A DNA stretch of 42,895 nt from an uncultured Collinsella sp. GTDB lineage: Bacteria > Actinomycetota > Coriobacteriia > Coriobacteriales > Coriobacteriaceae. Positions 8,269 to 15,862 of the stretch are shown in pieces. The first letter of the stretch is position 1, and every line of letters begins with the position of its first letter. The stretch spans positions 1 through 42,895 of the forward strand of contig CAAFGE010000026.1 in NCBI GenBank assembly GCA_900762355.1, read 5' to 3'. The notes under the pieces were generated by a model. It made no database searches. It had not been told where the DNA came from and saw only the letters and a list, made by a program, of their open reading frames with translations. A program made the translations under genes and the position numbers.

Positions 8269-9090
8269 ATGCCCTACCTGCTTTCTTGTGACATTCATAC
8301 CCATACGATGTTCTCTGCGCATGCATATTCGACCATTGAGGAGAATGTGTACTGGGCGGCAGAGCGTGGTCTGCAGGTGCTCGGATCTGCCGACCATTTG
8401 AGCTCTATGGTTACGGCTTGCCCCAATGACCTGCGCAGTTACCAGTTCTTTATCAACCAGGATATCTGGCCGCGCATTTGGAGCGGCGTGCTGGTGCTGC
8501 GTGGTGCCGAGGCCGATATCGTTTCGCTGGACGGAAGCCTGTTTGGCGAGGACACCCCTGTCACGCTCGATATTGCCGGCGATTCGTACAGCCGTCAGCA
8601 TTCGCTGTTCGATTTGGTTACGCGTAATTTGGATTATTTGGTTGCGAGCGTGCATAATCCGCAGATTGCTGAGGGCGCGACGCTGGCCCAGACGACCGAG
8701 ATGTATATCAATGCCCTGGAGCACCCCAAGGTGTTCATGCTGGGTCACACGGGGCGTTCGGGCGTGCCGTTCGATATCGACGAGGTGCTGTTGGCAGCTA
8801 AGGCCAAGCACAAGATTATCGAGATCAACAACCATAGTCTTGAACACGGTGTCGACACTGAGCATTGGGCCGTATGCCGCAAGATTGCCGAGCGCTGCGC
8901 CGAGCTGGGCGTGGGCATTGGCGTTTCGACCGATGCGCACATTGGCATGGCAATTGGTAAGCTCGATTACGCTCGCAAGATGCTCGACGAGATTCACTTC
9001 CCGTTGGATCTGATCGTGACGCGCGATCGCGAGACGCTGCTGCGCGAGATGGCGGCAGCCGGCGTGTGCGATCTGCGCAATGGGATGTAG
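8269..9090 (+). CDS. PHP-domain phosphoesterase (YcdX-like)
   Basis: A 273-residue PHP-fold metal-dependent phosphoesterase. The first metal motif is DIHTHTMFS (D8, H10, H12). SADHLSS gives the second metal-binding His, VLRGAEADIVS the conserved Glu, and VASVHNPQ, MLGHTGR and VSTDAHIG supply further His and Asp ligands. The order and spacing fit the YcdX group, which holds three metals in one pocket and cleaves phosphomonoesters in vitro. The natural substrate is unknown. AAGGAG lies seven bases before the ATG. It has its own promoter upstream and a hairpin downstream, so it is probably a single-gene unit. A histidinol-phosphatase role is possible for PHP proteins, but no his genes are nearby. 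Confidence 0.86.
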   Translation: MPYLLSCDIHTHTMFSAHAYSTIEENVYWAAERGLQVLGSADHLSSMVTACPNDLRSYQFFINQDIWPRIWSGVLVLRGAEADIVSLDGSLFGEDTPVTLDIAGDSYSRQHSLFDLVTRNLDYLVASVHNPQIAEGATLAQTTEMYINALEHPKVFMLGHTGRSGVPFDIDEVLLAAKAKHKIIEINNHSLEHGVDTEHWAVCRKIAERCAELGVGIGVSTDAHIGMAIGKLDYARKMLDEIHFPLDLIVTRDRETLLREMAAAGVCDLRNGM

Positions 9091-9109
9091 CGGAATTTAT
9101 AAACCAAGC

Positions 9110-9144
9110 GAAGGGGGCGGTCCAGGCGGGCTGCCCCCTTCTTG
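9110..9144 (+). terminator. Terminator-like hairpin between convergent genes
   Basis: Arms GAAGGGGGC (9110-9118) and GCCCCCTTC (9133-9141) form a perfect 9-bp stem between the PHP gene and the convergent methyltransferase gene. The T-tract is short (CTTCTTG). Confidence 0.65.
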
Positions 9145-9154
9145 TGCCGGAGAA

Positions 9155-10600
9155 TTAGCGGCGCTCGAGGAACGCTACGGTTTCGGTATGGTCGGTGTGG
9201 GGGAACATGTCGACGGGCGTGATCTTGAGCAGGCGATAGCCTCCGTCGAGGAGCTGGTGCAGGTCGCGCTCTTGGGTGACGGGATTGCAGCTGATATAGG
9301 TAATGCGGCGCGGCTTAAGTGCGCAGGCGGCCTCAAGAAACTCGGGCGTGGAGCCGGCGCGCGGCGGGTCGATGGAAAGGACATCGACGCGCTCGTTGTT
9401 GTCGGCGGCGTCTAGGATGTAGTCGGTGGCATCGTCGGCCATAAACCAGGCGCTGCGGGTAAGACCGTTGAGCTCGGCATTGCGACGTGCGTCGGCAATG
9501 CCCGCCGGGTTGCGCTCCACACCGAGCAGCATGATGCCGATACCCTTGTTCTGGGCATCTTTAGCTGCGCAAAGGCCGATGGTACCGCTGCCGCAGTAGG
9601 CATCCATAAGCACATCGCCCTGGTGCAGATCCATGCCGTCGATAGCGAGCTGATAGAGCAGCTCGGTCTGCTGCGGGTTGGTCTGGTAGAACGCTGTAGG
9701 GGAGATATCGAACTCACAGCCGAGTAGCTGGTCGCGCATGCACTCGGCGCCATAGACGATACGAGTCTCCTCACCCAAGATGGCGTTACCGGGACGGCCA
9801 TTGATATTTTGGGCAACGGTGACGATATGCGGATCGAGTGCCGCCACGGCTTCAAAGAACTCCTGCGCATGCGGTAAGTCACGCTGGGCGGTCACGAGCG
9901 TAACCATGACCTGGTCGGTACGCCAACCGCAGCGGACGACGGCATAGCGGAGCAAGCCCAGATGCTTGTCCTCATTAAAGGCGGGAATATGCAGCCGCTC
10001 AGCTTCGCGTGCGATGCCGTTGAGAATCTGACGGGCACCCGGTGCCTCGACAGGACACTCGGGTACGGCAACGATCTTGTGCGTGCCGCGCTCAAAGAAA
10101 CCGCAACGGACAGCACCCTCCTTACCGGGAGCAAAGGGAGTGGCGGCCTTATGGCGAAAACCGCGCGGCGCAGGATATTTGCCCGGGTCGCCCAGGGTGA
10201 CGCCCATACCGCGAATGGGGTCGACGCTAATGCCCTCGCGCTCGCAAAGGGTAGCAAAAAGCTCCTCCATGGCGGCCTGCTTGGCTGCCAACTGCTTCTT
10301 ATAAGGACGATTGAGCGCCGTGCATCCGCCACAAGCTCTCATGATGGAACAGGGAGACTTGGGATCCACAGCCTTACGCGCAGGCGAAACCGGATCTTTA
10401 TGCGGACGCTTGGAGCGAGTCTGAGACGCTTTGTCTCCGCCTCGACGAGAGTCAGAACGCTTGGTCTTAGCCCTGCTCTTGGCCGATTTGCTTTTTGCAG
10501 CTTTAGAAGACTTGGATTTCGTAGAAGATTTCTCCTCCGACCCCTCAGCTGCTTCGATCAAAGCACGACGAGCCTTACGCTCCGCACGAGATTCTGCCAT
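9155..10600 (-). CDS. 23S rRNA (uracil-C5)-methyltransferase, RlmD/TrmA family
   Basis: An S-adenosylmethionine-dependent enzyme that methylates C5 of a uridine in rRNA (or possibly tRNA). The 4Fe-4S ligands typical of RlmD-like proteins are visible: C84, C90 and C93 in CSIMRACGGC, plus C182 in VPECPVE. The SAM-binding part contains DAYCGSGTIGL, LGVERNPAG and LSIDPPRAG. The catalytic cysteine is C438 in ITYISCNPVTQERDL. Residues 1-75 are an unusual Lys/Ser/Arg-rich tail that would bind RNA nonspecifically; no clear TRAM domain is seen in its place. Length is 481 residues. The ATG at 10600 fits the K-rich N-terminus, but the translation signal upstream is poor. Which uridine it targets (U1939, U747 or tRNA U54) is not decided by the sequence. 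Confidence 0.9.
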   Translation of the reverse strand: MAESRAERKARRALIEAAEGSEEKSSTKSKSSKAAKSKSAKSRAKTKRSDSRRGGDKASQTRSKRPHKDPVSPARKAVDPKSPCSIMRACGGCTALNRPYKKQLAAKQAAMEELFATLCEREGISVDPIRGMGVTLGDPGKYPAPRGFRHKAATPFAPGKEGAVRCGFFERGTHKIVAVPECPVEAPGARQILNGIAREAERLHIPAFNEDKHLGLLRYAVVRCGWRTDQVMVTLVTAQRDLPHAQEFFEAVAALDPHIVTVAQNINGRPGNAILGEETRIVYGAECMRDQLLGCEFDISPTAFYQTNPQQTELLYQLAIDGMDLHQGDVLMDAYCGSGTIGLCAAKDAQNKGIGIMLLGVERNPAGIADARRNAELNGLTRSAWFMADDATDYILDAADNNERVDVLSIDPPRAGSTPEFLEAACALKPRRITYISCNPVTQERDLHQLLDGGYRLLKITPVDMFPHTDHTETVAFLERR

Positions 10601-10710
10601 GAATTAACCCCACTAATTTATTAATTTAAAGCTACAAGCATTGTACCGTGCCAAGCCAACAGACGATATGCAAGCGGTTTATTGGTATCAGTGATAGGTA
10701 CAACGATGAT

Positions 10711-10845
10711 TGCCCGCTGGGCTCCGGGGCGGGGGTTAAGTTTATCGCGAGTTCCGCACGAACAGGAGGCCACTTAATGTGGCCTCCGTCGTGAGCAGGA
10801 CTGTAGAGCAGGAAACTTAACCCCCGCCCCGGAGCCCAGCGGGCA
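10711..10845. repeat. Nested inverted repeat (33-bp arms enclosing a second hairpin)
   Basis: Perfect 33-base arms at 10711-10743 and 10813-10845 flank 69 bases. Inside is a second perfect hairpin, GGAGGCCAC-TTAAT-GTGGCCTCC (10765-10787), extended by CACGA / TCGTG across a small bulge. It lies between two divergent gene starts, where a terminator for either gene would not be expected, and has no T-run. It fills much of the 339-base gap between the methyltransferase and the ABC importer. I see no reading frame in it worth calling. It may encode a structured RNA, be a protein-binding or cruciform site, or be a non-autonomous mobile element. Confidence 0.9.
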
Positions 10846-10854
10846 ACCCCTCCC

Positions 10855-10883
10855 TTGTGCTCTATCACGCTAAAGTGTATGAT
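10855..10883 (+). promoter_or_regulatory. Promoter of the amino-acid ABC importer
   Basis: TTGTGC (-35, 10855-10860) and TATGAT (-10, 10878-10883) are spaced by 17 bases. Transcription would start near 10890, about 50 bases before the start codon. Confidence 0.65.
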
Positions 10884-10901
10884 TCTGAACGTTACATGAC
10901 T

Positions 10902-10921
10902 CACTTTATCTAACTAAAGTG
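10902..10921. promoter_or_regulatory. Operator-like palindrome in the ABC importer leader
   Basis: CACTTTA-TCTAAC-TAAAGTG is a 7-6-7 inverted repeat just downstream of the predicted transcription start and 18 bases before the ATG. The position suits a repressor site or a hairpin close to the ribosome binding site. No binding protein can be named. Confidence 0.45.
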
Positions 10922-10939
10922 CCATCAAGGGGGAATACC

Positions 10940-11800
10940 ATGAATACCGATATGTCTCGTCGTCAGTTTGTTGGTCTAGCCGGTTCGCTCGCTACGGTTC
11001 TAGGCCTTGGCCTGGTAGGCTGCGGTGGTGGTGCCGGTAAGGGTTCCGCTGCTGGCTCTGCCGCGGCCAAGGATGTGAAGGGCGCTGCGGAGTCCAAGAA
11101 GCTCGTGGTGGGCTTTGATAAGTCCTATCCTCCGTACGGTTTTGTGGGCGACGATGGCGAGTACACCGGCTTTGATCTCGATCTTGCCAAGGCTGTTGCC
11201 GATAAGCAGGGCTGGGAGGTCAAATACGAGGCCATCGATTGGGATGCCAAGGACACGCTGCTCAACTCTGGCGCCATCAACTGCATCTGGAACGGCTTTA
11301 CCATGGAGGGCCGTGAGGACGACTACACGTTCTCCGAGCCGTACATGCTCAACGAGCAGGTGCTGGTGGTCAAGAAGGATGCGGGCATCAAGGGCTGGGA
11401 CGATCTTGCCGGCAAGACTGTGATTACCCAGACTGATTCCGCTGCGCAGGACGTGCTTGAGGGTGACCAGAAGGATCTGGCGGCGACGTTTGCCACGCTC
11501 GACACGATCGGCGAGTACAACACGGCCTTTATGCAGCTCGAGAGCGGCGCGGTCGATGCCGTGGCTTGCGACCTTTCGATTGCCCAGTATCAGCTTGCCG
11601 CCAAGCCCGATGCTTATACGCAGCTTGATGAGCCGCTGTCCAGCGAGCACTACGCCGTCGGCTTTAAGAAGGGCGACACCAAGTCGGCCGACGCCGTGAC
11701 CGAGTCGCTCAAGGCGCTCTACGAGGACGGCACGGTTAAGGACCTGTGCGACAAGTACGCAGATTACGGTCTATCCTTCGACAACTGGGTTTTGAAATAG
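10940..11800 (+). CDS. Amino-acid ABC transporter substrate-binding lipoprotein
   Basis: A 286-residue binding protein that captures an amino acid outside the cell and delivers it to the permease encoded downstream. The signal region has a twin-arginine-like MSRRQFVGLAG followed by a hydrophobic stretch and the lipobox GLVGC, so C28 would be lipidated after cleavage. The mature part is a SBP_bac_3-type domain: VVGFDKSYPPYGFVGDDGE, YTGFDLDLAKAVADK and the MEGREDDYTFSEPYM segment with the usual Arg that holds the ligand carboxylate. The ATG at 10940 follows AAGGGGG; the in-frame start seven codons upstream lacks one. The fold cannot settle the ligand (cystine, glutamine, arginine and others are possible). 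The 151-base gap before the permease contains a large stem that could set expression levels. Confidence 0.93.
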   Translation: MNTDMSRRQFVGLAGSLATVLGLGLVGCGGGAGKGSAAGSAAAKDVKGAAESKKLVVGFDKSYPPYGFVGDDGEYTGFDLDLAKAVADKQGWEVKYEAIDWDAKDTLLNSGAINCIWNGFTMEGREDDYTFSEPYMLNEQVLVVKKDAGIKGWDDLAGKTVITQTDSAAQDVLEGDQKDLAATFATLDTIGEYNTAFMQLESGAVDAVACDLSIAQYQLAAKPDAYTQLDEPLSSEHYAVGFKKGDTKSADAVTESLKALYEDGTVKDLCDKYADYGLSFDNWVLK

Positions 11801-11804
11801 CGGC

Positions 11805-11899
11805 TTTCCCAGGCACCCGATTTTGCCGTTCAAACCGTCGCTTGCGTACATTTAGTACGCGGCGCTCCTCTTTCACGGCAAACTCGAGCACCTGGAAAA
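11805..11899 (+). repeat. Intercistronic nested inverted repeat between binding protein and permease genes
   Basis: Imperfect 25-base arms at 11805-11829 and 11875-11899 (ACGGCAAA and CCTGG blocks match exactly) surround an inner hairpin GCGTAC-ATTTA-GTACGC (11844-11860). In importer operons a stem after the binding-protein gene commonly protects its mRNA or causes partial termination, so that binding protein exceeds permease. That role is inferred. The inner hairpin is precise enough to be worth searching for elsewhere in the genome. Confidence 0.75.
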
Positions 11900-11951
11900 C
11901 CCGCTTTAGCATTGGGTTTTGCTGTTCTGTTGTCGCGAAAGAGAGCTTAGG

Positions 11952-12605
11952 TTGTCTATTCAGGTCATGATGCAGATGCTTGGCCAGGGATTCTTGGTCA
12001 GTTTGCAGTTGTTTGTGCTGACGCTGCTGGGGTCGATTCCGCTGGGAATCCCCGTGGCGTTTATGCGCATGAGCAAAATCGCGCCGCTTCGCTGGATTGC
12101 GCGCATCTATATCTCGGTCATGCGCGGCACGCCGCTCATGCTGCAGATGTTTGCCATCTACTTTGCCCCGTACTACGTGTTTGGCATTTCGCTCACGCCC
12201 GATTCCAAGTGGACGGCGTGCGTCGTAGCGTTCATCATCAACTACGCCGGTTACTTTGCCGAGATCTATCGCTCGGGCCTGCAGTCCATTCCGCGCGGTC
12301 AATACGAGGCAGCCGAGGTGCTGGGCTATTCGCGCATGCAGACGTTTCTGTATATCGTGATGCCGCAGGTCGCCAAGCGTATTCTGCCGGCGATGGGCAA
12401 CGAGATCATCACGCTGGTCAAGGACACGTCGCTGGCGTTTGCCATTGGCGTGGGTGAGATGTTCTCGACGGCCAAGGCGCTGGTCGCCTCGCAGGTGAGC
12501 ATGGTGCCGTTTGCGATCGCGGCGCTGATCTACTGGATCTTTAACTTTGTGGTCGAGATGCTGCTGGGCGCCGCCGAAAAGAAGCTGGACTATTATCATG
12601 ACTAA
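11952..12605 (+). CDS. Amino-acid ABC transporter permease
   Basis: A 217-residue inner-membrane subunit of the HisM/GlnP type, which forms the translocation channel. About five hydrophobic segments are visible (for example GFLVSLQLFVLTLLGSIPLGI near the N-terminus and FAIAALIYWIFNFVVEMLL at the end). The EAA loop that contacts the ATPase is the stretch around GQYEAAEVLGYSRMQTFLYIVMP (about residues 115-140). The ISVMRGTPLMLQMF segment is also typical. The start is uncertain: TTG at 11952 has GAGAG about eight bases upstream, whereas ATG at 11967 has little before it, and a further in-frame start lies at 11919. The 3' end overlaps the ATPase gene by eight bases, which points to translational coupling. 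Confidence 0.92.
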   Translation: MSIQVMMQMLGQGFLVSLQLFVLTLLGSIPLGIPVAFMRMSKIAPLRWIARIYISVMRGTPLMLQMFAIYFAPYYVFGISLTPDSKWTACVVAFIINYAGYFAEIYRSGLQSIPRGQYEAAEVLGYSRMQTFLYIVMPQVAKRILPAMGNEIITLVKDTSLAFAIGVGEMFSTAKALVASQVSMVPFAIAALIYWIFNFVVEMLLGAAEKKLDYYHD

Positions 12606-13362
12606 CTCAGTGATGAAAATCGAAAGCGCGCGCAAGGCGTTTGGCGGCAATGAGGTGCTCAAGGATATCTCGCTTGAGGTGAAGCGTGGCGAGGTCGTGG
12701 CGATTATCGGACCTTCGGGTGGCGGCAAGTCCACGCTGCTGCGGTGTGCCACGCTGCTCGAGACACTCGACGGAGGCTCGCTCTCGTTTGGAGACCTTGC
12801 CGTTGCGACGGATGCGGGTTCGGGCGCGGTCTATGCGAAGGGCGATGTGCCCAAGCAAGCGCGCTCGCGGTTTGGCCTGGTGTTTCAGAACTACAATCTG
12901 TTCCCACACTATACCGTGATGAAAAACATCATCGATGCGCCGATTCGTGTGCTTAAGCGTCCGCGCGAGCAGGCGGAAGCCCGCGCTCACGAGCTGATTG
13001 CGCAAATGGGGCTGACGGGCAACGAGAACAAGGTGCCGTGTGAGCTTTCGGGCGGTCAGCAGCAGCGCGTGAGTATTGCCCGCGCCCTAGCGCTCGATCC
13101 GGAAATCTTATTCTTTGACGAGCCGACCTCGGCGCTCGATCCCGAGCTGACGGCCGAGGTGCTGCGTGTCATTAAAGACCTTGCCGCGCAGAATATGACG
13201 ATGGTGATCGTGACCCACGCAATGCAGTTTGCGCGCGATGTTGCCGACCGCGTGGTCTTTATGGATGGCGGCCGTATTGTCGAGGAGGGGCCTGCCGATC
13301 AGGTTATCGGCCATCCGCACGAGCAGCGCACGCGTGAGTTCTTGAGCCGTATCGAGGGGTAG
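12598..13362 (+). CDS. Amino-acid ABC transporter ATP-binding protein (GlnQ/HisP type)
   Basis: A 254-residue ATPase that powers the importer. Walker A is GPSGGGKST (residues 38-46), the Q-loop is LVFQNYNLFPH, the signature motif is LSGGQQQR, Walker B is ILFFDEPTSALD and the switch histidine is in VIVTHAMQFA. All catalytic positions are intact. Between Walker A and the Q-loop there are about 15 more residues than in GlnQ (the VATDAGSGAVYAKGDVPKQ region). The ATG overlaps the last eight bases of the permease gene. The next signal is a strong terminator at 13395, which ends the three-gene importer operon. Confidence 0.95.
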   Translation: MTNSVMKIESARKAFGGNEVLKDISLEVKRGEVVAIIGPSGGGKSTLLRCATLLETLDGGSLSFGDLAVATDAGSGAVYAKGDVPKQARSRFGLVFQNYNLFPHYTVMKNIIDAPIRVLKRPREQAEARAHELIAQMGLTGNENKVPCELSGGQQQRVSIARALALDPEILFFDEPTSALDPELTAEVLRVIKDLAAQNMTMVIVTHAMQFARDVADRVVFMDGGRIVEEGPADQVIGHPHEQRTREFLSRIEG

Positions 13363-13394
13363 GCTCAGGTATTTACTCAACTATTAATTGAGGC

Positions 13395-13435
13395 AAAGCC
13401 GCCGCAGGTCTTACGGTCTGTGGCGGCTTTTTGTT
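13395..13435 (+). terminator. Intrinsic terminator of the ABC importer operon
   Basis: Stem AAAGCCGCCGCAG (13395-13407) with CTGTGGCGGCTTT (13418-13430), one wobble pair, followed by TTGTTT. Confidence 0.92.
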
Positions 13436-13469
13436 TGCATCGACGGGGTTCAATAATCTCCTCACAAGC

Positions 13470-13498
13470 TTGTCTCTTCCTCTCGCCGCCTGTATTCA
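13470..13498 (+). promoter_or_regulatory. Promoter of the EF-G-like gene
   Basis: TTGTCT (13470-13475) and TATTCA (13493-13498) are 17 bases apart. This leaves a GC-rich leader of about 165 bases before the ATG at 13673. The leader holds a small hairpin GTCGGC-TCGGCT-GCCGAC and no other feature I can name. A leader of this length could carry regulation. Confidence 0.5.
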
Positions 13499-13672
13499 TA
13501 CGTGCGCCGAAAGGTATGCATGGACAGCCGCCCGTGAGGGTAGGGTGGTGGCATAGGACATTTGGAGGGTGAGTCGGCTCGGCTGCCGACCATGCTGCTC
13601 CCGGGATGGCACCGACCGCGAACTCTCCCCGTTGGCGTCGCGCATTGCGCGCGGCCCTGCAAGGAGGTCATC

Positions 13673-15748
13673 ATGGGTGCTCCCAAGACCGGCAACGTAA
13701 GGAACGTGGTGCTCGTAGGCCAAGGCGGGGTGGGCAAGACTTCACTCGCCGAAGCCATGCTCCACCTTTCCGGCAAGACCGCCCGCCTGGGCGGCCACGA
13801 CGGCACCAAGCCCACGCTCGACTATGACCCCGAAGAGGTCAAGCGTGCATTTTCCATCTCGACGACCATTGCGCCGATCGACTGGAAGGGCGCACGCATC
13901 AATGTGCTCGATGCCCCGTGCTACCCCGATTTTATCGGCGACGCCTTTGCCGCGATGAGCGTCTGCGAGACGGCTCTGTTTGTGGTCGACGCCGAGGCCG
14001 GCCCGCAGCCTACGACGGTTAAGCTCTGGTATGCCGCCGAGGACCTGCGCTTGGCGCGTGCGGTGTTCGTAAACCGCCTGTCGCGCTCCGAGGCCAGCTT
14101 TGCGACCACGATGGACCTGCTGCAGGAGCGCTTTGGCACGCGACTGGGCGCCGTGACCCTTCCCTGGGGCGAGGGCGAGGGCTTTGACGGCATTATCGAC
14201 CTGGTGCGCATGAAGGCGCGCCATTGCAACGGCGCCGAAGCCGTTGAGTCGGAGATTCCCGAGGAGTATCGTGCCCAGGCCGAGGAGGCCCATGACCATC
14301 TGTGCGAGCTGGTGGCCGAGGCTGACGACGAACTGATGATGAAGTACTTGGAAGGCGAGGAGACGCTGACGCAGGAGGAACTTGAAGGCCTGCTGTCGAA
14401 GGCGATCGCCGAGCGCATCTTTGTGCCGGTCTTTGCGGGCGATTGCATTAAGGAGCAGGGCGTCAACTCGCTGATGGACGACATCGCAACGTACTTCCCG
14501 GCGCCGACGGACTACGGCGAGATGCCGCTCATCGACGGTGATTCGCTCAAGATCTCGAGTGACGATGACCGCCCGGTGGCGTTTGTGTTTAAGACCCTGG
14601 CCGATCCGCAGCAGGGTCGCATCAGCTTTATCAAGGTGCTGACGGGTACGCTTGAGCCGGGTCTTGAGCTGATCAACGCGCGTACCCGCAAGGGCGAGCG
14701 TCTGGCTCACCTGTATGTGATGTGCGGCCGCGACATGACCGAGGTCGGTCACGCCTATGCCGGCGACATTATCGTGGCACCCAAGCTGGCGGCCGAGACG
14801 GGCGATACGCTCTCGATTACCGGCAAGGTCGAGGCTGCGGCGTTTAAGTTCCCCAACTCGCAGTACCGCATTGCCATCGAGGCCGAGAATCGCGGCGACG
14901 AAGAGAAGCTCTACACGTTTATCGAGAAGGCTTGCAAGGCCGATCCGACCATGAGCATCGACCGCGACGAGGAGACGGGCCAGACTATCATCTCCGCCGT
15001 GGGTGAGGCGCAGGTTTCGGTGCTGCTCAACCGTTTGGAGGACCGTACCAAGGTTGTGGCAAAGAGCGTGCCGATCCGCATTCCGTATCGCGAGACCATC
15101 CGCCGCACGGCAAGCGCCCAGGGTCGCCACAAGAAGCAGACCGGCGGCGCCGGTCAGTACGGCGACTGCTGGCTGCGCGTGGAGCCGCTCATTGGGCCCG
15201 ACGGCACGAGCGACGGCTATGAGTTTGTTGACGAGGTCGTGGGTGGCCGCATCCCGCGCTCGCTGATCCCCGCTGTGGACAAGGGTGTCCAGGAGACCAT
15301 GAAGGACGGCATCATTGCCGGCTACCCGCTCACGGGCATTCGCGTGGCTGTGTATGACGGCTCGTATCATAGCGTCGACTCCAACGAGATGGCGTTCCGC
15401 GCGGCGGCTCGCATCGGTCTGCGCAAGGCATGCGCCGATGCCGACCCGGTGGTGCTGGAGCCCATCGAGGAAATCACGGTGACTATCCCCGAGAGCTACG
15501 CCGGCGCCGTGATGGGCGACATCTCGGCCTCGCGCGGTCGCGTGACGGGTATGGAGACCGATGAGCGCGGCGATACCGTGGTCATTGCCCAGGCGCCGCT
15601 GGCCGAGCTGACGGATTATTCGACGCGCCTGCGCTCTATCACGCGCGGCACGGGCGACTTTACCATGAAGCCCGCTGGCTATGAACAGGTGCCTTATGAC
15701 GTTCAGGCCAAGCTGGTCGAGCGCTATGAGGAGGGTCGCGCCAAGTAG
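13673..15748 (+). CDS. Elongation factor G-like protein with degenerate GTPase motifs
   Basis: A 691-residue protein with the full EF-G domain order (G domain about 1-270, domain II about 290-370, then III, IV and V). The P-loop is intact (GQGGVGKTS). The other GTPase motifs deviate: the G3 motif usually DTPGH is DAPCY, and the G4 motif usually NKxD is NRLS, so guanine specificity is doubtful. The domain IV region around TGGAGQYGDCWLRVEP and the domain V segment GDISASRGRVTGME resemble EF-G. This places it with the EF-G paralogues of actinobacteria, whose role is unsettled; it is not the main EF-G, and no rpsL, rpsG or tuf is nearby. The ATG at 13673 is fixed by AAGGAGG six bases upstream; an earlier in-frame start at 13562 is rejected. 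Confidence 0.9.
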   Translation: MGAPKTGNVRNVVLVGQGGVGKTSLAEAMLHLSGKTARLGGHDGTKPTLDYDPEEVKRAFSISTTIAPIDWKGARINVLDAPCYPDFIGDAFAAMSVCETALFVVDAEAGPQPTTVKLWYAAEDLRLARAVFVNRLSRSEASFATTMDLLQERFGTRLGAVTLPWGEGEGFDGIIDLVRMKARHCNGAEAVESEIPEEYRAQAEEAHDHLCELVAEADDELMMKYLEGEETLTQEELEGLLSKAIAERIFVPVFAGDCIKEQGVNSLMDDIATYFPAPTDYGEMPLIDGDSLKISSDDDRPVAFVFKTLADPQQGRISFIKVLTGTLEPGLELINARTRKGERLAHLYVMCGRDMTEVGHAYAGDIIVAPKLAAETGDTLSITGKVEAAAFKFPNSQYRIAIEAENRGDEEKLYTFIEKACKADPTMSIDRDEETGQTIISAVGEAQVSVLLNRLEDRTKVVAKSVPIRIPYRETIRRTASAQGRHKKQTGGAGQYGDCWLRVEPLIGPDGTSDGYEFVDEVVGGRIPRSLIPAVDKGVQETMKDGIIAGYPLTGIRVAVYDGSYHSVDSNEMAFRAAARIGLRKACADADPVVLEPIEEITVTIPESYAGAVMGDISASRGRVTGMETDERGDTVVIAQAPLAELTDYSTRLRSITRGTGDFTMKPAGYEQVPYDVQAKLVERYEEGRAK

Positions 15749-15782
15749 CGCGTGACTTTGCCTGCAACATATATGCCGATGT

Positions 15783-15818
15783 AAGGGCCGCTCTGGGCAA
15801 TCCAGGGCGGCCCTTTTT
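15783..15818 (+). terminator. Intrinsic terminator after the EF-G-like gene
   Basis: Stem AAGGGCCGCTCTGG (15783-15796) with CCAGGGCGGCCCTT (15802-15815), one wobble pair, then a T-run. It points rightward only. Confidence 0.9.
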
Positions 15819-15862
15819 GATCCCCAGCGGGGTTGCAAATCGGTTCTTGTCGTGGCTCGGGG

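Noticed and set aside
10632..10904. Small minus-strand frame across the nested palindrome
   Set aside because: It reads through both arms of the inverted repeat, so its sequence is dictated by the palindrome; no ribosome binding site is seen.
13590..13650. T-box-like string (GGGATGGCACCGACCGCGA) in the leader of the EF-G-like gene
   Set aside because: It resembles the T-box consensus but has an extra A and an inserted ACC/GA, no specifier stem or AGTA motif is visible, and the gene is not an aminoacyl-tRNA synthetase or amino-acid gene.
13742..15838. 698-codon frame antisense to the EF-G-like gene
   Set aside because: Same reasoning: exact overlap with a strong gene, no motif, shadow composition.
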